Below, piece by piece: positions 15,897 to 24,780 of a DNA stretch of 64,000 bases; the first letter of the stretch is position 1, and every line of letters starts with the position of its first letter. The notes under the pieces were generated by a model that was given only the letters and a program-made list of their open reading frames with translations, ran no database searches and had not been told where the DNA came from. A program made the translations under genes and the position numbers. Location: assembly GCF_000877395.1 (NCBI RefSeq), contig NZ_JYFE01000068.1:1-64000 (forward strand), read 5' to 3'. Origin of the DNA: Jannaschia aquimarina. Lineage in GTDB: Bacteria > Pseudomonadota > Alphaproteobacteria > Rhodobacterales > Rhodobacteraceae.

Positions 15897-16237
15897 AGCG
15901 ACAACCGGGGTTCGACGCGCGGCACGGCCTTGGGCTTTTCGACCGATCGAAGGGCCGGCTCGCCGCGCGGGGGCGGGGCATCTGCGCGACGCTCTTCGCG
16001 CGCCTCGAGGCGGGCGCGCATCGCGGCGAGGTCGCGCGCGGCCGAGACCTGCGCGAAGGCGCCGATCGTCAGCGCAATCACGAGCAGGCCGCCCAATGCA
16101 AGTCCGCCGCCAGTGCCCATGAGCACGGCGTCGTTCTCGTAAAGCACCGCGCCGCGCCACGCGATCCACGCGCCAAAGACCAGAACGCACCAGCCGGCGA
16201 CCGAAACGAGAAAGAGGATGACGCGCGAGACAGGCAT
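15893..16237 (-). CDS. Small membrane protein, unknown
   Basis: 114 residues from the ATG at 16237. Two hydrophobic segments (about 7-27 and 41-61) are separated by a short polar loop; the remainder is a charged C-terminal tail rich in Arg, Glu and Pro (RARLEAREERRAD). Not recognised. It is divergent from cutA and its stop codon overlaps that of the upstream plus-strand gene. A longer frame from 16363 would overlap cutA and is less likely. Confidence 0.6.
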   Translation of the reverse strand: MPVSRVILFLVSVAGWCVLVFGAWIAWRGAVLYENDAVLMGTGGGLALGGLLVIALTIGAFAQVSAARDLAAMRARLEAREERRADAPPPRGEPALRSVEKPKAVPRVEPRLSL

Positions 16238-16352
16238 GGCCGAACCCTGCGCGGCGGACCGGCCTGCGGCAAGCGATGCATTGTCGGCGCTCTGGAACGG
16301 GTAAACCTTTGCCGACGGCTCGCTAATGTGGGGGCCGAATAGCGGAGGCTCC

Positions 16353-16676
16353 ATGACCGACATCCTGATCCTTCACATCGCCTGCCCGGACACGGAAACC
16401 GCATCGGTCCTCGGCGCCCGGCTGGTCGAAGAACGTCTCGCCGCCTGCACCCACGTTCTGGCGCCGCATGAGAGCCGGTATCGGTGGGCGGGGTCGGTCG
16501 CCTGCGAAGGAGAGGTCACGCTGCTCGCCAAGACGCGGGCGGAACTTGGCGATGCCGTCACGGCGCGTGTGACCGACCTCCATCCCTACGAGGTGCCGGC
16601 GATCCTGGGATGGAAGGCGGATTTCGTGTCCGCCGCCTATGCCGACTGGGTCCGGACCGAAACCCGCGCCCCCTGA
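16353..16676 (+). CDS. cutA: Divalent-cation tolerance protein CutA
   Basis: 107 residues, the usual CutA length. Conserved blocks are the start ILILHIACPDTETA, LVEERLAACTHV, the middle EVTLLAKT and HPYEVPAI near the end. CutA forms a trimeric ferredoxin-like fold resembling PII proteins; its precise cell role is unclear in most bacteria. ATG at 16353 is preceded by GCGGAGGCTCC. It is monocistronic in appearance, with an unrelated gene 120 bp downstream. Confidence 0.92.
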   Translation: MTDILILHIACPDTETASVLGARLVEERLAACTHVLAPHESRYRWAGSVACEGEVTLLAKTRAELGDAVTARVTDLHPYEVPAILGWKADFVSAAYADWVRTETRAP

Positions 16677-16797
16677 GGCCGACGTTTTCGCAGGGATTGG
16701 CAGCAATCCGCCATATGCCGTTTTCGGCAGCTTGAGAGAATCCGGACGCTTGGCACCGTGGGCCCATTCTTCAACGGAATTGGAAGGGGGAAGATCT

Positions 16798-17310
16798 GTG
16801 TCTGACGAAATTGAGGACGATGACACCACCGAGAACGAAATCGTCGTGGTCGGCACCGTTGACGACGATGGCGGCGGAGGCGGCACTCGGCCGCCCCCCG
16901 ACGACGAACCCGACGATCCGGACGAGGACGACACGCCAGAGATCGTCGTGACGGCGCGGCGCCCTTCCGAAGGGCAGGAGGATTTCGCCGACGACAACAA
17001 TCCGTTCAACGACGGGGAGGCGCCGACTGCGGACACCGTGCTGGCCTGGCTCGAATGGCTATCCGAGTTGGGCGCAGTCGACTCGTTCTTTCTCGTCGAG
17101 CGGGATCCGGACGACCCTAGTGCGGGCTATACCGGCGAGTACGTCACGGATGACGGCGACCAGTACGCCTTCGAGTCGGACGGAGAGGACAATTACGGTC
17201 AGTACCAGGAACCGTCCCCGCCGCCGCCACCACCGCAGGGACCGCAGCTCGGATATCTGGACGAGTTCGATTGGATCCAGTCCGACGATCCGAACGTGCA
17301 TCTGTTCTGA
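16798..17310 (+). CDS. Acidic low-complexity protein with EIVV motifs
   Basis: 170 residues, very acidic (runs such as DDDEPDD-type clusters), with a Gly5/Pro4 linker and a Pro-rich segment near 142-150. Two motifs, NEIVVVGT (about 14-21) and PEIVVTARR (about 47-55), resemble the TonB-box EIVVTA motif of outer-membrane receptors. The C-terminus contains GYLDEFDWIQSDDPN. No signal peptide. The GTG at 16798 is chosen because GGAAGGGGGAAG precedes it. Not recognised; it may be a secreted or surface-related peptide precursor, or a partner of an exported system, but nothing proves that. Confidence 0.6.
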   Translation: MSDEIEDDDTTENEIVVVGTVDDDGGGGGTRPPPDDEPDDPDEDDTPEIVVTARRPSEGQEDFADDNNPFNDGEAPTADTVLAWLEWLSELGAVDSFFLVERDPDDPSAGYTGEYVTDDGDQYAFESDGEDNYGQYQEPSPPPPPPQGPQLGYLDEFDWIQSDDPNVHLF

Positions 17311-17334
17311 CCCAGAGCGCATCCCAGAATGAAG

Positions 17335-17359
17335 AAGGCCCGCCGGAGAGGCGGGCCTT
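17335..17359. terminator. Bidirectional terminator between the acidic protein and rpsI
   Basis: AAGGCCCGCC / GGCGGGCCTT 10-bp stem around GGAGA, with TTT on the plus side and TTCTTC on the minus side. It ends both converging transcripts. Confidence 0.8.
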
Positions 17360-17379
17360 TGCATGTCCGGGGAAGCGGA

Positions 17380-17886
17380 TCAGCGCTTGGAGAACTGGAA
17401 GCTCTTCCGGGCCTTGGCGCGACCGTACTTCTTGCGTTCGACCACGCGGCTGTCGCGGGTCAGGAAGCCGGCGGCCTTGAGCGCGCCGCGCAGCGACGGT
17501 TCATAGAGCTGCAGTGCCTTGGAGATGCCGTGCTTGACGGCCCCCGCCTGGCCCGACAGGCCGCCGCCCTTGACGGTGGCCATCACGTCGAACTGACCTT
17601 CGCGGTCGGTGATCTGGAACGGCTGGCGCAGGATCATCTGCAGCACGGGACGGGCGAAGTACTTGTCCATCTCCTTGCCGTTGACAGTCACCTTGCCCGA
17701 GCCGGGCTTAATCCAGACGCGGGCGACCGCGTCCTTGCGCTTGCCGGTCGCGTAGGAACGGCCGAGGTCGTCACGCACGGGTTCACGGGTGACTTCCTCA
17801 AGCGTGACAGCGTCGGAGCCTTCGGCGAGCGTCGAGGTATCGACGGCGCCCTTGAGGTCTTCGAGGGAGTTGATCTGGTCGGCCAT
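17380..17886 (-). CDS. rpsI: 30S ribosomal protein S9
   Basis: 168 residues. The S9 core begins at about residue 44 ([19 protein letters not shown]) and ends with the invariant [17 protein letters not shown] tail that reaches the P-site. The first 40 residues are an acidic extension common in alphaproteobacterial S9 proteins. It follows rplM by 4 bp, the classical L13-S9 operon. Transcribed from the promoter before rplM and ended by the hairpin at 17335-17359. Confidence 0.98.
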   Translation of the reverse strand: MADQINSLEDLKGAVDTSTLAEGSDAVTLEEVTREPVRDDLGRSYATGKRKDAVARVWIKPGSGKVTVNGKEMDKYFARPVLQMILRQPFQITDREGQFDVMATVKGGGLSGQAGAVKHGISKALQLYEPSLRGALKAAGFLTRDSRVVERKKYGRAKARKSFQFSKR

Positions 17887-17890
17887 GCGC

Positions 17891-18349
17891 TCAGCTCCGC
17901 GTGTTCTTGGGGTTCATCGACTTGACGTCCAGCACTTCGGGCGACTGGGCGTCGTGGGGATGCTCGGCACCGGCATAGACGCGCAGGTTGGTCATCTGCT
18001 TGCGCGACAGGCGGTTGCCCGGAAGCATCCGCTTCACGGCCTGCATCACGACCCGCTCGGGGTGCTTGCCTTCGAGGATCTGGCCGACGGTGCGGGACTT
18101 TATGCCGCCCGGATAGCCGGTGTGCCAGTAGACTGGCCGGTCGCGGTGCTTGCCGGTAAGCTGCACCTTGTCGGCGTTGATGACGATCACGTTGTCGCCC
18201 ATGTCCATGTGCGGCGTGAAGGTCGCCTTGTGCTTGCCCCGCAGGCGGGTGGCCACGATCGAGGCGAGACGGCCCAGAACCACGCCCTCGGCGTCGATCA
18301 GGATCCACTTCTTGTCGATCTGGTCGGGGGTCATGGTGTAGGTCTTCAT
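17891..18349 (-). CDS. rplM: 50S ribosomal protein L13
   Basis: 152 residues with all L13 hallmarks: [18 protein letters not shown] near the start, [27 protein letters not shown] and [19 protein letters not shown]. First gene of the rplM-rpsI operon. ATG at 18349 is preceded on the coding strand by AAGGGCGAGGGA. A promoter with a perfect -35 lies about 60 bp upstream. Confidence 0.98.
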   Translation of the reverse strand: MKTYTMTPDQIDKKWILIDAEGVVLGRLASIVATRLRGKHKATFTPHMDMGDNVIVINADKVQLTGKHRDRPVYWHTGYPGGIKSRTVGQILEGKHPERVVMQAVKRMLPGNRLSRKQMTNLRVYAGAEHPHDAQSPEVLDVKSMNPKNTRS

Positions 18350-18406
18350 TCCCTCGCCCTTCCTTGTTCGTGTGAGAGCCGGAGGCGTCCGGCGGCGGAT
18401 GGGCGG

Positions 18407-18434
18407 CTTTTAAGCGCGGCGCGAGCGGTGTCAA
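18407..18434 (-). promoter_or_regulatory. Promoter of rplM-rpsI
   Basis: On the minus strand TTGACA (18434-18429) is separated by 16 bases from TAAAAG (18412-18407), about 58 bases before the rplM start codon. The -35 is a perfect housekeeping consensus and the -10 is weaker, as is usual in this group. Confidence 0.7.
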
Positions 18435-18594
18435 GTGGCGCGAACGGCGCGTTATCTATTTTCATCAAGGGGTTGCGTCTGGGGTGCAATTTTACCCCAT
18501 GCACACGCGATGTGGAATGGCCTGTCCGGAAGCGGGCGCGGTGTTGCCGCACGTTGGGAATTGGACCGGCAAAGTGGTGGAGGCCTGGCGAGAC

Positions 18595-20028
18595 CTAGAC
18601 CCCCAGCCCCTCCGGCGGATGGTCGAGCAGGTCGCGCAGGCGGATCATCGCAGCTTCGAAGCTGGCCAGCGACACGCCCGCATTCACCGCGAAACGCACC
18701 GCGTGGGGGGCGTTGGCATCGCGGTCGGCATATTCCTCGGCGGCCCGGATCTTGATGCCGGCCGCCTCGGCCGCGCGGCAGAAGGCCGAGGCGCGCCAGC
18801 CGCTGGGCAGGTTGAGCCACACGAACGAGACGTCCGGGCGCCATTTGAGATCGTGTCCCTCCAGCACGCGGGCGGCGACTTCAACGTAGCGACGGACCAC
18901 GTCGCGCGTCTCTTCCATCAGGGCGGGGAGGTCCGAATGGACCAGCAGCTTGGCTGCGAGGTCGCTCATGGGTGTGGCGAGGCCGAAGGAATTGTACTCG
19001 GCCGCTCGCTGCAGGGCGAGGCGGCGTTCGGGCGGGGCCAATGCGAAGCCGAGCCGGAGGGCCGGCGTGATCGTCTTGGCGATGGACGAGACGTGCCACG
19101 TCCGTTCCGGCGCAAGCAGACGGTAGGTCGGCAGCTTGGCCTTCTCCATCATGTAGCAATCGTCTTCGAGGATCTGGATGTCCGCCTCGCGCGCGATGGC
19201 CGCGATCCGGCGGCGCCGATCCTCTGGCATGTGGGCGCAGGTCGGGTTCTGGACATCCGGCGAGGTGCACAGGATCTGGACGTCCGACCTCCGCACCGCC
19301 TGTTCGAATGCTTCCGGGACGATGCCCTGCTCGTCGATGGCGACGGTAGCGATTTCGGCACGCAGCATCTCTGCCATGCGGCGGAAGCCGGGATAGGCCA
19401 ACTCTTCCAACAGGACGACGGGACGGCGGCCGCGCAGGACGGCTTGCAGGACCAGGGCGATGCCGTGCTGGCCGCCATGGGTCAGGGCGATATCGTCGGG
19501 CTCGACCGGGCCCAGCATCGGGTTCTGGAGGAAGGCCGCCGCCGCTTCGCGCGCCGGGCGCTCGCTGGCATGGACGGGATAGTGCATCAGGCCGGAGGGC
19601 GGATCCTGCGCCACCTCGGCCAGCAGATCGCGGATCAGATAGGTCTGCCCGACCGAAGGCAGGTGCGGCGAGAGCAGATTGACCGCATAATTATCCCCGC
19701 CCGTCTTGTGCGGCGTGGCATCGACGGCGAGGGCCTGGAACTCCTGATAGATCGGGGCAGGAGGGCCGGGCTCGGCGACGAAGGTGCCGCGGCCGACGGC
19801 GGCCTCCAGCACGCCCTCTTCGGTCAGGCTTCGATAGACGCGGGCAACGGTGCCGGGCGTGACGCCCACGCGCCAGGCCAGATCGCGGACGGGGGGCAGA
19901 CGCGTGCCGGGCGTCAGGCGGCCCCGTTCGATCGCCGCCCGCACGGCGCCTTCCAGGACGACGTATTTCGGGCGGGGGTCCGAGCCGAACTCCACCTCGA
20001 TGACATTCTCATCCGTGATTGTAACCAT
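18595..20028 (-). CDS. MocR-type regulator (GntR DNA-binding domain fused to aminotransferase fold)
   Basis: 477 residues. The winged helix-turn-helix spans about 20-88 (LPPVRDLAWRVGVTPGTVARV, then GRGTFV). The rest is a fold-type I aminotransferase domain with YPGFRRM, the Asp-rich turn ILEDDCY and PLP-binding Lys318 in SSIAKTITPALRLGF. MocR proteins use the PLP domain as a sensor, often for amine, GABA or vitamin B6 metabolism, and usually control a divergent gene. Here the divergent gene encodes a DUF1127 protein, and the gap holds repeats suited to MocR binding (20060-20100). Which ligand it senses is unknown. Confidence 0.9.
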   Translation of the reverse strand: MVTITDENVIEVEFGSDPRPKYVVLEGAVRAAIERGRLTPGTRLPPVRDLAWRVGVTPGTVARVYRSLTEEGVLEAAVGRGTFVAEPGPPAPIYQEFQALAVDATPHKTGGDNYAVNLLSPHLPSVGQTYLIRDLLAEVAQDPPSGLMHYPVHASERPAREAAAAFLQNPMLGPVEPDDIALTHGGQHGIALVLQAVLRGRRPVVLLEELAYPGFRRMAEMLRAEIATVAIDEQGIVPEAFEQAVRRSDVQILCTSPDVQNPTCAHMPEDRRRRIAAIAREADIQILEDDCYMMEKAKLPTYRLLAPERTWHVSSIAKTITPALRLGFALAPPERRLALQRAAEYNSFGLATPMSDLAAKLLVHSDLPALMEETRDVVRRYVEVAARVLEGHDLKWRPDVSFVWLNLPSGWRASAFCRAAEAAGIKIRAAEEYADRDANAPHAVRFAVNAGVSLASFEAAMIRLRDLLDHPPEGLGV

Positions 20029-20059
20029 GACAATGTTTCTCTGGATCGAGGCGGAACAG

Positions 20060-20100
20060 GATTGTATCTATATCCCGTAGCTGATCGCTACGATTGTATC
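20060..20100. promoter_or_regulatory. Candidate MocR operator region
   Basis: Two direct repeats GATTGTATC (20060-20068 and 20092-20100) lie 32 bp apart, about three helical turns. Between them is the inverted repeat CGTAGC-N5-GCTACG (20076-20092). MocR regulators such as GabR bind spaced direct repeats in the divergent promoter region, which fits this layout. Confidence 0.6.
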
Positions 20101-20140
20101 AATACACTTCCGCAGACGGAGATCCCGAAAGGAACACGCC

Positions 20141-20368
20141 ATGGCCGCCCCCGCCTTCGAACATCCCGCCCTGAACGCCCACGCCCTGCCGACCGCTTCG
20201 CCGGTGACGCAGGCGCTGTTGTCGGCTGCGGTGACGCTGGCGAAGTGGGAGACGCGCGCCCGCACCCGCGCCGCCCTGCGCGAGCTTCCTGCCGAACGTC
20301 TGCCGGATATCGGCTTGACCACCGCCGAGGCGCTGCACGAGGGGGCCAAGCCCTTCTGGCGGGCCTGA
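20141..20368 (+). CDS. DUF1127 (YjiS-like) small protein
   Basis: 75 residues. The C-terminal half carries the DUF1127 pattern: W..R.RTRAAL, ELPAERLPDIGLT, then EALHEGAKPFW. Members of this family are short, often stress- or phosphate-regulated, and some bind RNA in Agrobacterium and Rhodobacter. ATG at 20141 follows GAAAGGAACACGCC. It is divergent from the MocR regulator, so it is a likely target, and it is closed by a strong terminator. Confidence 0.82.
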   Translation: MAAPAFEHPALNAHALPTASPVTQALLSAAVTLAKWETRARTRAALRELPAERLPDIGLTTAEALHEGAKPFWRA

Positions 20369-20407
20369 CCGCGACCACAGCGCAACACCCGTTCTCTTCC
20401 CCCCTGG

Positions 20408-20446
20408 CCGGACGCTTCCCCCGATGGACGTCCGGTCCTTTTTTTT
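20408..20446 (+). terminator. Rho-independent terminator
   Basis: CCGGACG / CGTCCGG stem with a 14-base loop followed by TCC and eight T residues (20439-20446). It ends the DUF1127 transcript. Confidence 0.9.
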
Positions 20447-20506
20447 GGTCAGGTGAACCTGCCGGGGGCTGCGGCGTTATGTCCGCGACCTGCAAGGAGG
20501 AAGACC

Positions 20507-20791
20507 ATGACCGGCCGTATTGCCGCATTCATCGGATTCGTAACGCTTATCACGGCGCCGTTCTTCGCGCTGGCCGAGGGCGAGATGAAGGATGTCGCCG
20601 TCGTGTGCGAGACCGCCGAGGGCGGCGTCGCCTGCCAGGTGCAAGCCGATGTTCCCCTGTTCTGCGTGGCGGTCGGACCCGATGACGAGCCGCGCGCGAA
20701 CTCCACCGTGACGGCCGGGACCGGTCTCGCGGTGTTCAACGGTGTCGTGACAGAGGATGTCGCCGCCATCCGGTGCCGGACGGTCGGCTAA
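20507..20791 (+). CDS. Small secreted protein, unknown
   Basis: 94 residues. The N-terminus is a typical Sec signal peptide (hydrophobic 5-20) with a likely cut after FALA, leaving about 70 residues in the periplasm. Mature part contains three Cys (VVCETAEGGVACQV, LFCVAV) plus IRCRTVG, enough for two disulfides. Family not recognised. ATG at 20507 is preceded by AAGGAGGAAGACC. Its stop overlaps that of the convergent thioesterase. Confidence 0.7.
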   Translation: MTGRIAAFIGFVTLITAPFFALAEGEMKDVAVVCETAEGGVACQVQADVPLFCVAVGPDDEPRANSTVTAGTGLAVFNGVVTEDVAAIRCRTVG

Positions 20792-21219
20792 CGCGGCGGG
20801 ATCGAATAGGTGAGCGAGGCGCGCGCGACCGCCTCGACCACGCCTTCGGAAAAGATCAGGACATCGCACACGGCGAGGACCCGGCCGAGCTTGAGCAGCC
20901 GGGTCTCGCATCTCAGCGGCGCGTCTGGTGCCGGCTTTCGCATGAAGTCGATCGAGCAATTGGTCGTCACGGCCAGCGCCACGGGACCGATCCGCGACAG
21001 GATCGCGAGATAGGCGCCCACATCCGCCAGCGCGAACATGGTAGGGCCGGAAACCGTGCCGCCTGGCCTCAGATGACGTTCGGCGACGTCGAGCCGGACC
21101 GTGACGCCGTCATCCGTCACCTCTTCGACGATGAACTCGCCCTTCACCTGAAGGAAATGCGTGTCGAGGAACGCCATCAGCGCCGCCTCGTCCATCTTTA
21201 TGTTTGCGTCCCCGTCCAT
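20788..21219 (-). CDS. PaaI-family thioesterase (hot-dog fold)
   Basis: 143 residues. Hot-dog core with HLRPGGTVSGPTMFALADVG around the catalytic loop and VALAVTTNCSIDFMRKP. These enzymes hydrolyse acyl-CoA thioesters. The divergent neighbour is an enoyl-CoA hydratase-family gene only 37 bp away, suggesting related acyl-CoA metabolism. Start at 21219 (ATG); an internal ATG shortly after is an alternative. Confidence 0.82.
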   Translation of the reverse strand: MDGDANIKMDEAALMAFLDTHFLQVKGEFIVEEVTDDGVTVRLDVAERHLRPGGTVSGPTMFALADVGAYLAILSRIGPVALAVTTNCSIDFMRKPAPDAPLRCETRLLKLGRVLAVCDVLIFSEGVVEAVARASLTYSIPPR

Positions 21220-21256
21220 CGCGCCGCACCCTGCGACGCGAAGGAGGGCGCGTCAA

Positions 21257-22045
21257 ATGTCGGATCTGCTGCTGCAAGAGGTTGACGGAGAGATCGTCCG
21301 CCTGACCCTGAATGACCCCGGGACGCTGAACGCGCTGTCCGATGAGATGCTCGCCGCGCTGGGCGGCGCCTTGGAGCGGATCGCCGTGTCGGAGGCCGGG
21401 GTGGTCGTGCTGCGGGCGGAGGGACGCGCCTTCTGCGCCGGGCATCACCTCGCACAGATGCAGGCCATGCGGCAGGCTCCCGACGGCGGGGCGGCGGCCT
21501 TCGGCGATCTGTTCGACCGGTGCGCGGCCGTCATGCGGGCCATCCGCGAGCTGCCGCAGCCGGTGATCGCACAGGTGCATGGGCTGGCCACAGCCGCCGG
21601 ATGCCAGCTTGTGGCGACCTGTGACATGGCGGTGGCGTCGGACGAGGCGCGGTTCGGGGTGAACGGGGTGGATATAGGGCTTTTCTGCTCGACCCCGATG
21701 GTCGCTTTGAGCCGCAATGTGGGGCGCAAGCGTGCCTTCGAGATGCTGGCCACCGGCCGGTTCCTGTCCGCGTCCGAAGCCGAGGAGGCCGGCCTGGTGA
21801 ACCGCGTCGTCCATGCCGACCATTTGGCCGACGACGTGGACAACCTTGCCCGGACCGTCGCGTCCAAGCTGCCGGCCGCCGTTCGCATCGGAAAGGGGGC
21901 GTTCCACGCCCAGGCCGAGCGGCCGGTCGAGGAAGCCTATGCGCTGGCCCGCGAAGCGATGGTCCAGAACCTCGCCGATGCGGATACGGCCGAAGGGATA
22001 CAGGCCTTTCTCGAAAAGCGGCCTCCCGGCTGGACGCGCGGTTAG
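21257..22045 (+). CDS. Enoyl-CoA hydratase/isomerase family protein (ECHDC3-like)
   Basis: 262 residues of the crotonase fold. CoA-binding segment AFCAGHHLAQM and GLATAAGCQLVATCDMAVAS form the oxyanion hole. The two glutamates used by true enoyl-CoA hydratases are not in their usual places: the segment reads FGVNGVDIGLFCSTP, as in the ECHDC3 subgroup. It may therefore not be a hydratase. ATG at 21257 follows AAGGAGGGCG. The next gene, surE, starts 19 bp later. Confidence 0.85.
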   Translation: MSDLLLQEVDGEIVRLTLNDPGTLNALSDEMLAALGGALERIAVSEAGVVVLRAEGRAFCAGHHLAQMQAMRQAPDGGAAAFGDLFDRCAAVMRAIRELPQPVIAQVHGLATAAGCQLVATCDMAVASDEARFGVNGVDIGLFCSTPMVALSRNVGRKRAFEMLATGRFLSASEAEEAGLVNRVVHADHLADDVDNLARTVASKLPAAVRIGKGAFHAQAERPVEEAYALAREAMVQNLADADTAEGIQAFLEKRPPGWTRG

Positions 22046-22064
22046 GGCGCGGCTAGCTGGCACC

Positions 22065-22862
22065 ATGCGTATCCTCATCACGAACGACGACGGCATCGGC
22101 GCCCCCGGGCTCGAAGTCCTGACCGAAATCGCCCACGACGTTGCCGGCCCGGACGGAGAGGTCTGGACCGTAGCGCCGGCCTTCGAGCAATCGGGCGTCG
22201 GGCACGCGATCAACTACGTCCGCCCCTCGATGGTCCAGCAGATCGGGCCGCGGCGGATCGCGGTCGAGGGCTCTCCGGCGGATTGCGTCCTCGCGGGCCT
22301 CGGCGAACTGGTGGACGGGCCGGTCGATCTGGTCCTGTCGGGCGTGAACCGGGGGAACAACGCGGGTGAGAACACGATCTATTCCGGCACCATCGGCGCG
22401 GCGATCGAGGCGGCGCTGCAAGGCGTGAACGCCATCGCACTCAGCCAGTTCTACGGTCCCCGGAACGTGCAACTCGACGATCCGTTCGAGGCGGCGCGCG
22501 CCACCGGCGCGGATCTCGTCCGACGTCTGATCGAGGGCGCGCCCTGGGGCGGCGACACCTACAAGCTGTTCTACAATGTCAACTTCCCGCCCGTTCCCGC
22601 GGACGGCGTGCGCGGGGCGCTGGCGGTGTCGCAGGGCTATCGCGGCGACGGACGCATGGGCGTGACGCCGCAGACGGCGCCATCGGGCCGCAAGTATCTG
22701 TGGATCAGCGGCAGTGCCCAGGGCGAGGCGACAGCCGAGGGGACGGACGTCCACGCCAACGTGAACGGCTGGACAAGCGTGACGCCCATGCGCTGCGACC
22801 TGACGGATCACGAGGTCCTCGCGGCGATGAACGGCGTGCTCGACTCGCCGACCGACGGGTGA
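22065..22862 (+). CDS. surE: 5'/3'-nucleotidase SurE
   Basis: 265 residues. The metal site is intact: NDDG with Asp8-Asp9, a Ser in EQSGVGHAI and Asn in [10 protein letters not shown]. SurE dephosphorylates nucleoside monophosphates and is usually encoded beside pcm, as here. The stop codon overlaps the GTG of pcm (GTGA), so the two are translationally coupled. Start ATG at 22065. Confidence 0.96.
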   Translation: MRILITNDDGIGAPGLEVLTEIAHDVAGPDGEVWTVAPAFEQSGVGHAINYVRPSMVQQIGPRRIAVEGSPADCVLAGLGELVDGPVDLVLSGVNRGNNAGENTIYSGTIGAAIEAALQGVNAIALSQFYGPRNVQLDDPFEAARATGADLVRRLIEGAPWGGDTYKLFYNVNFPPVPADGVRGALAVSQGYRGDGRMGVTPQTAPSGRKYLWISGSAQGEATAEGTDVHANVNGWTSVTPMRCDLTDHEVLAAMNGVLDSPTDG

Positions 22863-23494
22863 CGCCCGAACAGGTCATGCGGCGCATCTACGCGCTTCGC
22901 TCGCGCGGGGTGACGGATGCGCGCGTGCTGACCGCCTTCGAAAAGATCGACCGGGCCGAATTCGTGCCCGCCACCTTTGCGGAACGGTCCGAAGAGGATG
23001 TGCCCCTGCCCATCGCATCGGGGCAGACGACCAGCCAGCCCTCCGTCATCGGCCTGATGGCGCAGGCCGCCCGGATCGGCCCTCGCGACAAGGTGTTGGA
23101 GATCGGGACAGGCACGGGCTTTCAGGCCGCGATCCTCTCGCGCCTCGCCCGGCGGGTCTATTCCGTCGAGCGCCACGCCCCTCTGGCCAGGGCGGCACGG
23201 GCCAATCTCGAACGCCTCGGCATCACCAACGTGACCGTCATCACCGGCGATGGCACCCGCGGCCTGCCCGAGCAGGCGCCCTTCGACGCGATCCTCGTCT
23301 CCGCCGCCGCGGAGGATCCGCCCGGTCCGCTGTTGAGCCAATTGCGAGAGGGGGGTAGCATGGTGCTGCCCGTCGGCGTGTCGGATGCGGTTCAGACCCT
23401 CATCAAGGTCACGCGGACGGAAGACGGATACGAGTACGACGAATTGATGCCGGTGCGCTTCGTGCCACTGGTGGATGGGGTGGAACAGGACTGA
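22859..23494 (+). CDS. pcm: Protein-L-isoaspartate O-methyltransferase
   Basis: 211 residues from a GTG at 22859 overlapping the surE stop. Diagnostic parts are [15 protein letters not shown], the SAM-binding [20 protein letters not shown] and the late GSMVLPVG. It repairs isoaspartyl residues in aged proteins using S-adenosylmethionine. The surE-pcm-nlpD order is conserved in many proteobacteria, and nlpD-like follows here at 32 bp. Confidence 0.95.
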   Translation: MTPEQVMRRIYALRSRGVTDARVLTAFEKIDRAEFVPATFAERSEEDVPLPIASGQTTSQPSVIGLMAQAARIGPRDKVLEIGTGTGFQAAILSRLARRVYSVERHAPLARAARANLERLGITNVTVITGDGTRGLPEQAPFDAILVSAAAEDPPGPLLSQLREGGSMVLPVGVSDAVQTLIKVTRTEDGYEYDELMPVRFVPLVDGVEQD

Positions 23495-23526
23495 AGGGCC
23501 TGACGCCCCCGGGGCAGGAGGATCGG

Positions 23527-24720
23527 ATGACCGATCGCATCAGCGCGCGCAGGCCGCGCCTTTCGACATATCCCCGCCTTGCGGCGGCGACGCTCGCTTT
23601 GGGGGTGCTCGGCGCCTGCGACACGCTCAGCCGGCTGGATCTGGATCTTCGCGACAACGCGGTGGGCGCGCTGGATACGTCCGAGGCGGCGCTTCGGGCG
23701 GCCGCTGACCGGCCGGAGCCGGACGCGAACGGATTGATCACCTATCCGACCTATCAGGTCGCGGTCGCCCGGCGGGGAGACACGGTCACGGACGTGGCGC
23801 AGCGGATCGGCGCCGATGCGGCCGAACTGGCGCGCTTCAACGGCGTGACACCCGACGCGCGGCTGAACCGGAACGCGGTGCTGGCCTTGCCGAGCCGGGT
23901 GAACCCGGCCGCGTCGGGCGGGCAGCGCGATATCGCCTCGATCGCCGGGCAGGCCATCGACCGGGCCTCGGCCTCGCAGGCGGCCGCTCCCCTCGACGTG
24001 CAGGGCGGGGCAGAGCCGGTCCGTCACCAGGTCGCGCGCGGGGAGACGGCATTCTCCATCGCACGTCTCTACGGGGTGACGCCGCGCAGTCTGGCGGATT
24101 GGAACGGTCTCGGCCCAGATCTCGCCGTGCGTGAGGGGCAGTTCCTGCTGATCCCGCTGGTCATCGGCGACAATGGGTCCGAAGTCGTGGCCGAGCCCGG
24201 CTCGGGATCCGAGACGCCACTGCCGCCCTCGGCGTCCTCGGCCCTGCCGGACGCGGTGGAGGCCCAGTCGCTGCCGGAAAGCCCGCAGCTCGACCAGTTC
24301 CGGACCGAAGAGAGCGCAGCGGCCTCCCAGCCCAGCGGCGTCCGCGAGCCCGTGACCACGGAGCCGGAGGAGAGCGGCAGCGTCAGCTTCCAGCGTCCGG
24401 TGAACGGGTCGGTGCGCGAAGGCTTTTCGGACCGCAACGAAGGGATCGACTACAACGCCCCGGCCGGCGCGCCTGTCGGGGCCGCGGCGGACGGACGTGT
24501 CGCGGCGATCACCCGCGATACGGATCAGGTGCCGATACTTGTCCTGCGCCACGGTGACGGGTTGCTGACCGTCTACGCGAATATTCAGGACATCCGCGTC
24601 GACAAGGGCGATACCGTCCGCAAGGGCCAGCGGATCGCCAGCGTCGGCGAGGGCGACTTCCTGCATTTCGAACTGCGTCAGGGCCTCGATCCGGTCGATC
24701 CGTCGCGCTTCCTTCGCTGA
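23527..24720 (+). CDS. nlpD: NlpD-like lipoprotein with LysM repeats and degenerate M23 domain
   Basis: 397 residues. Lipobox LGAC with Cys31 follows a hydrophobic stretch, so it is a lipoprotein. Two LysM units lie at about 75-122 and 165-215, then a Ser/Pro/Glu-rich linker and a LytM/M23 domain (about 285-397). The metal-site motifs are altered: HxxxD appears as NEGID, YAH as YAN, and HLHFE as FLHFE, so at least two ligands are lost. That marks it as an activator of peptidoglycan amidases rather than an enzyme, like NlpD/EnvC. An AmiC-type amidase is encoded at 49108. Operon with surE and pcm. Confidence 0.9.
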   Translation: MTDRISARRPRLSTYPRLAAATLALGVLGACDTLSRLDLDLRDNAVGALDTSEAALRAAADRPEPDANGLITYPTYQVAVARRGDTVTDVAQRIGADAAELARFNGVTPDARLNRNAVLALPSRVNPAASGGQRDIASIAGQAIDRASASQAAAPLDVQGGAEPVRHQVARGETAFSIARLYGVTPRSLADWNGLGPDLAVREGQFLLIPLVIGDNGSEVVAEPGSGSETPLPPSASSALPDAVEAQSLPESPQLDQFRTEESAAASQPSGVREPVTTEPEESGSVSFQRPVNGSVREGFSDRNEGIDYNAPAGAPVGAAADGRVAAITRDTDQVPILVLRHGDGLLTVYANIQDIRVDKGDTVRKGQRIASVGEGDFLHFELRQGLDPVDPSRFLR

Positions 24721-24780
24721 TGCCCCCTGAGGCGGTCCGGCCCGTGGTCGGATCGCCCTGTGGCTGTGTTCTTTGCCGCG

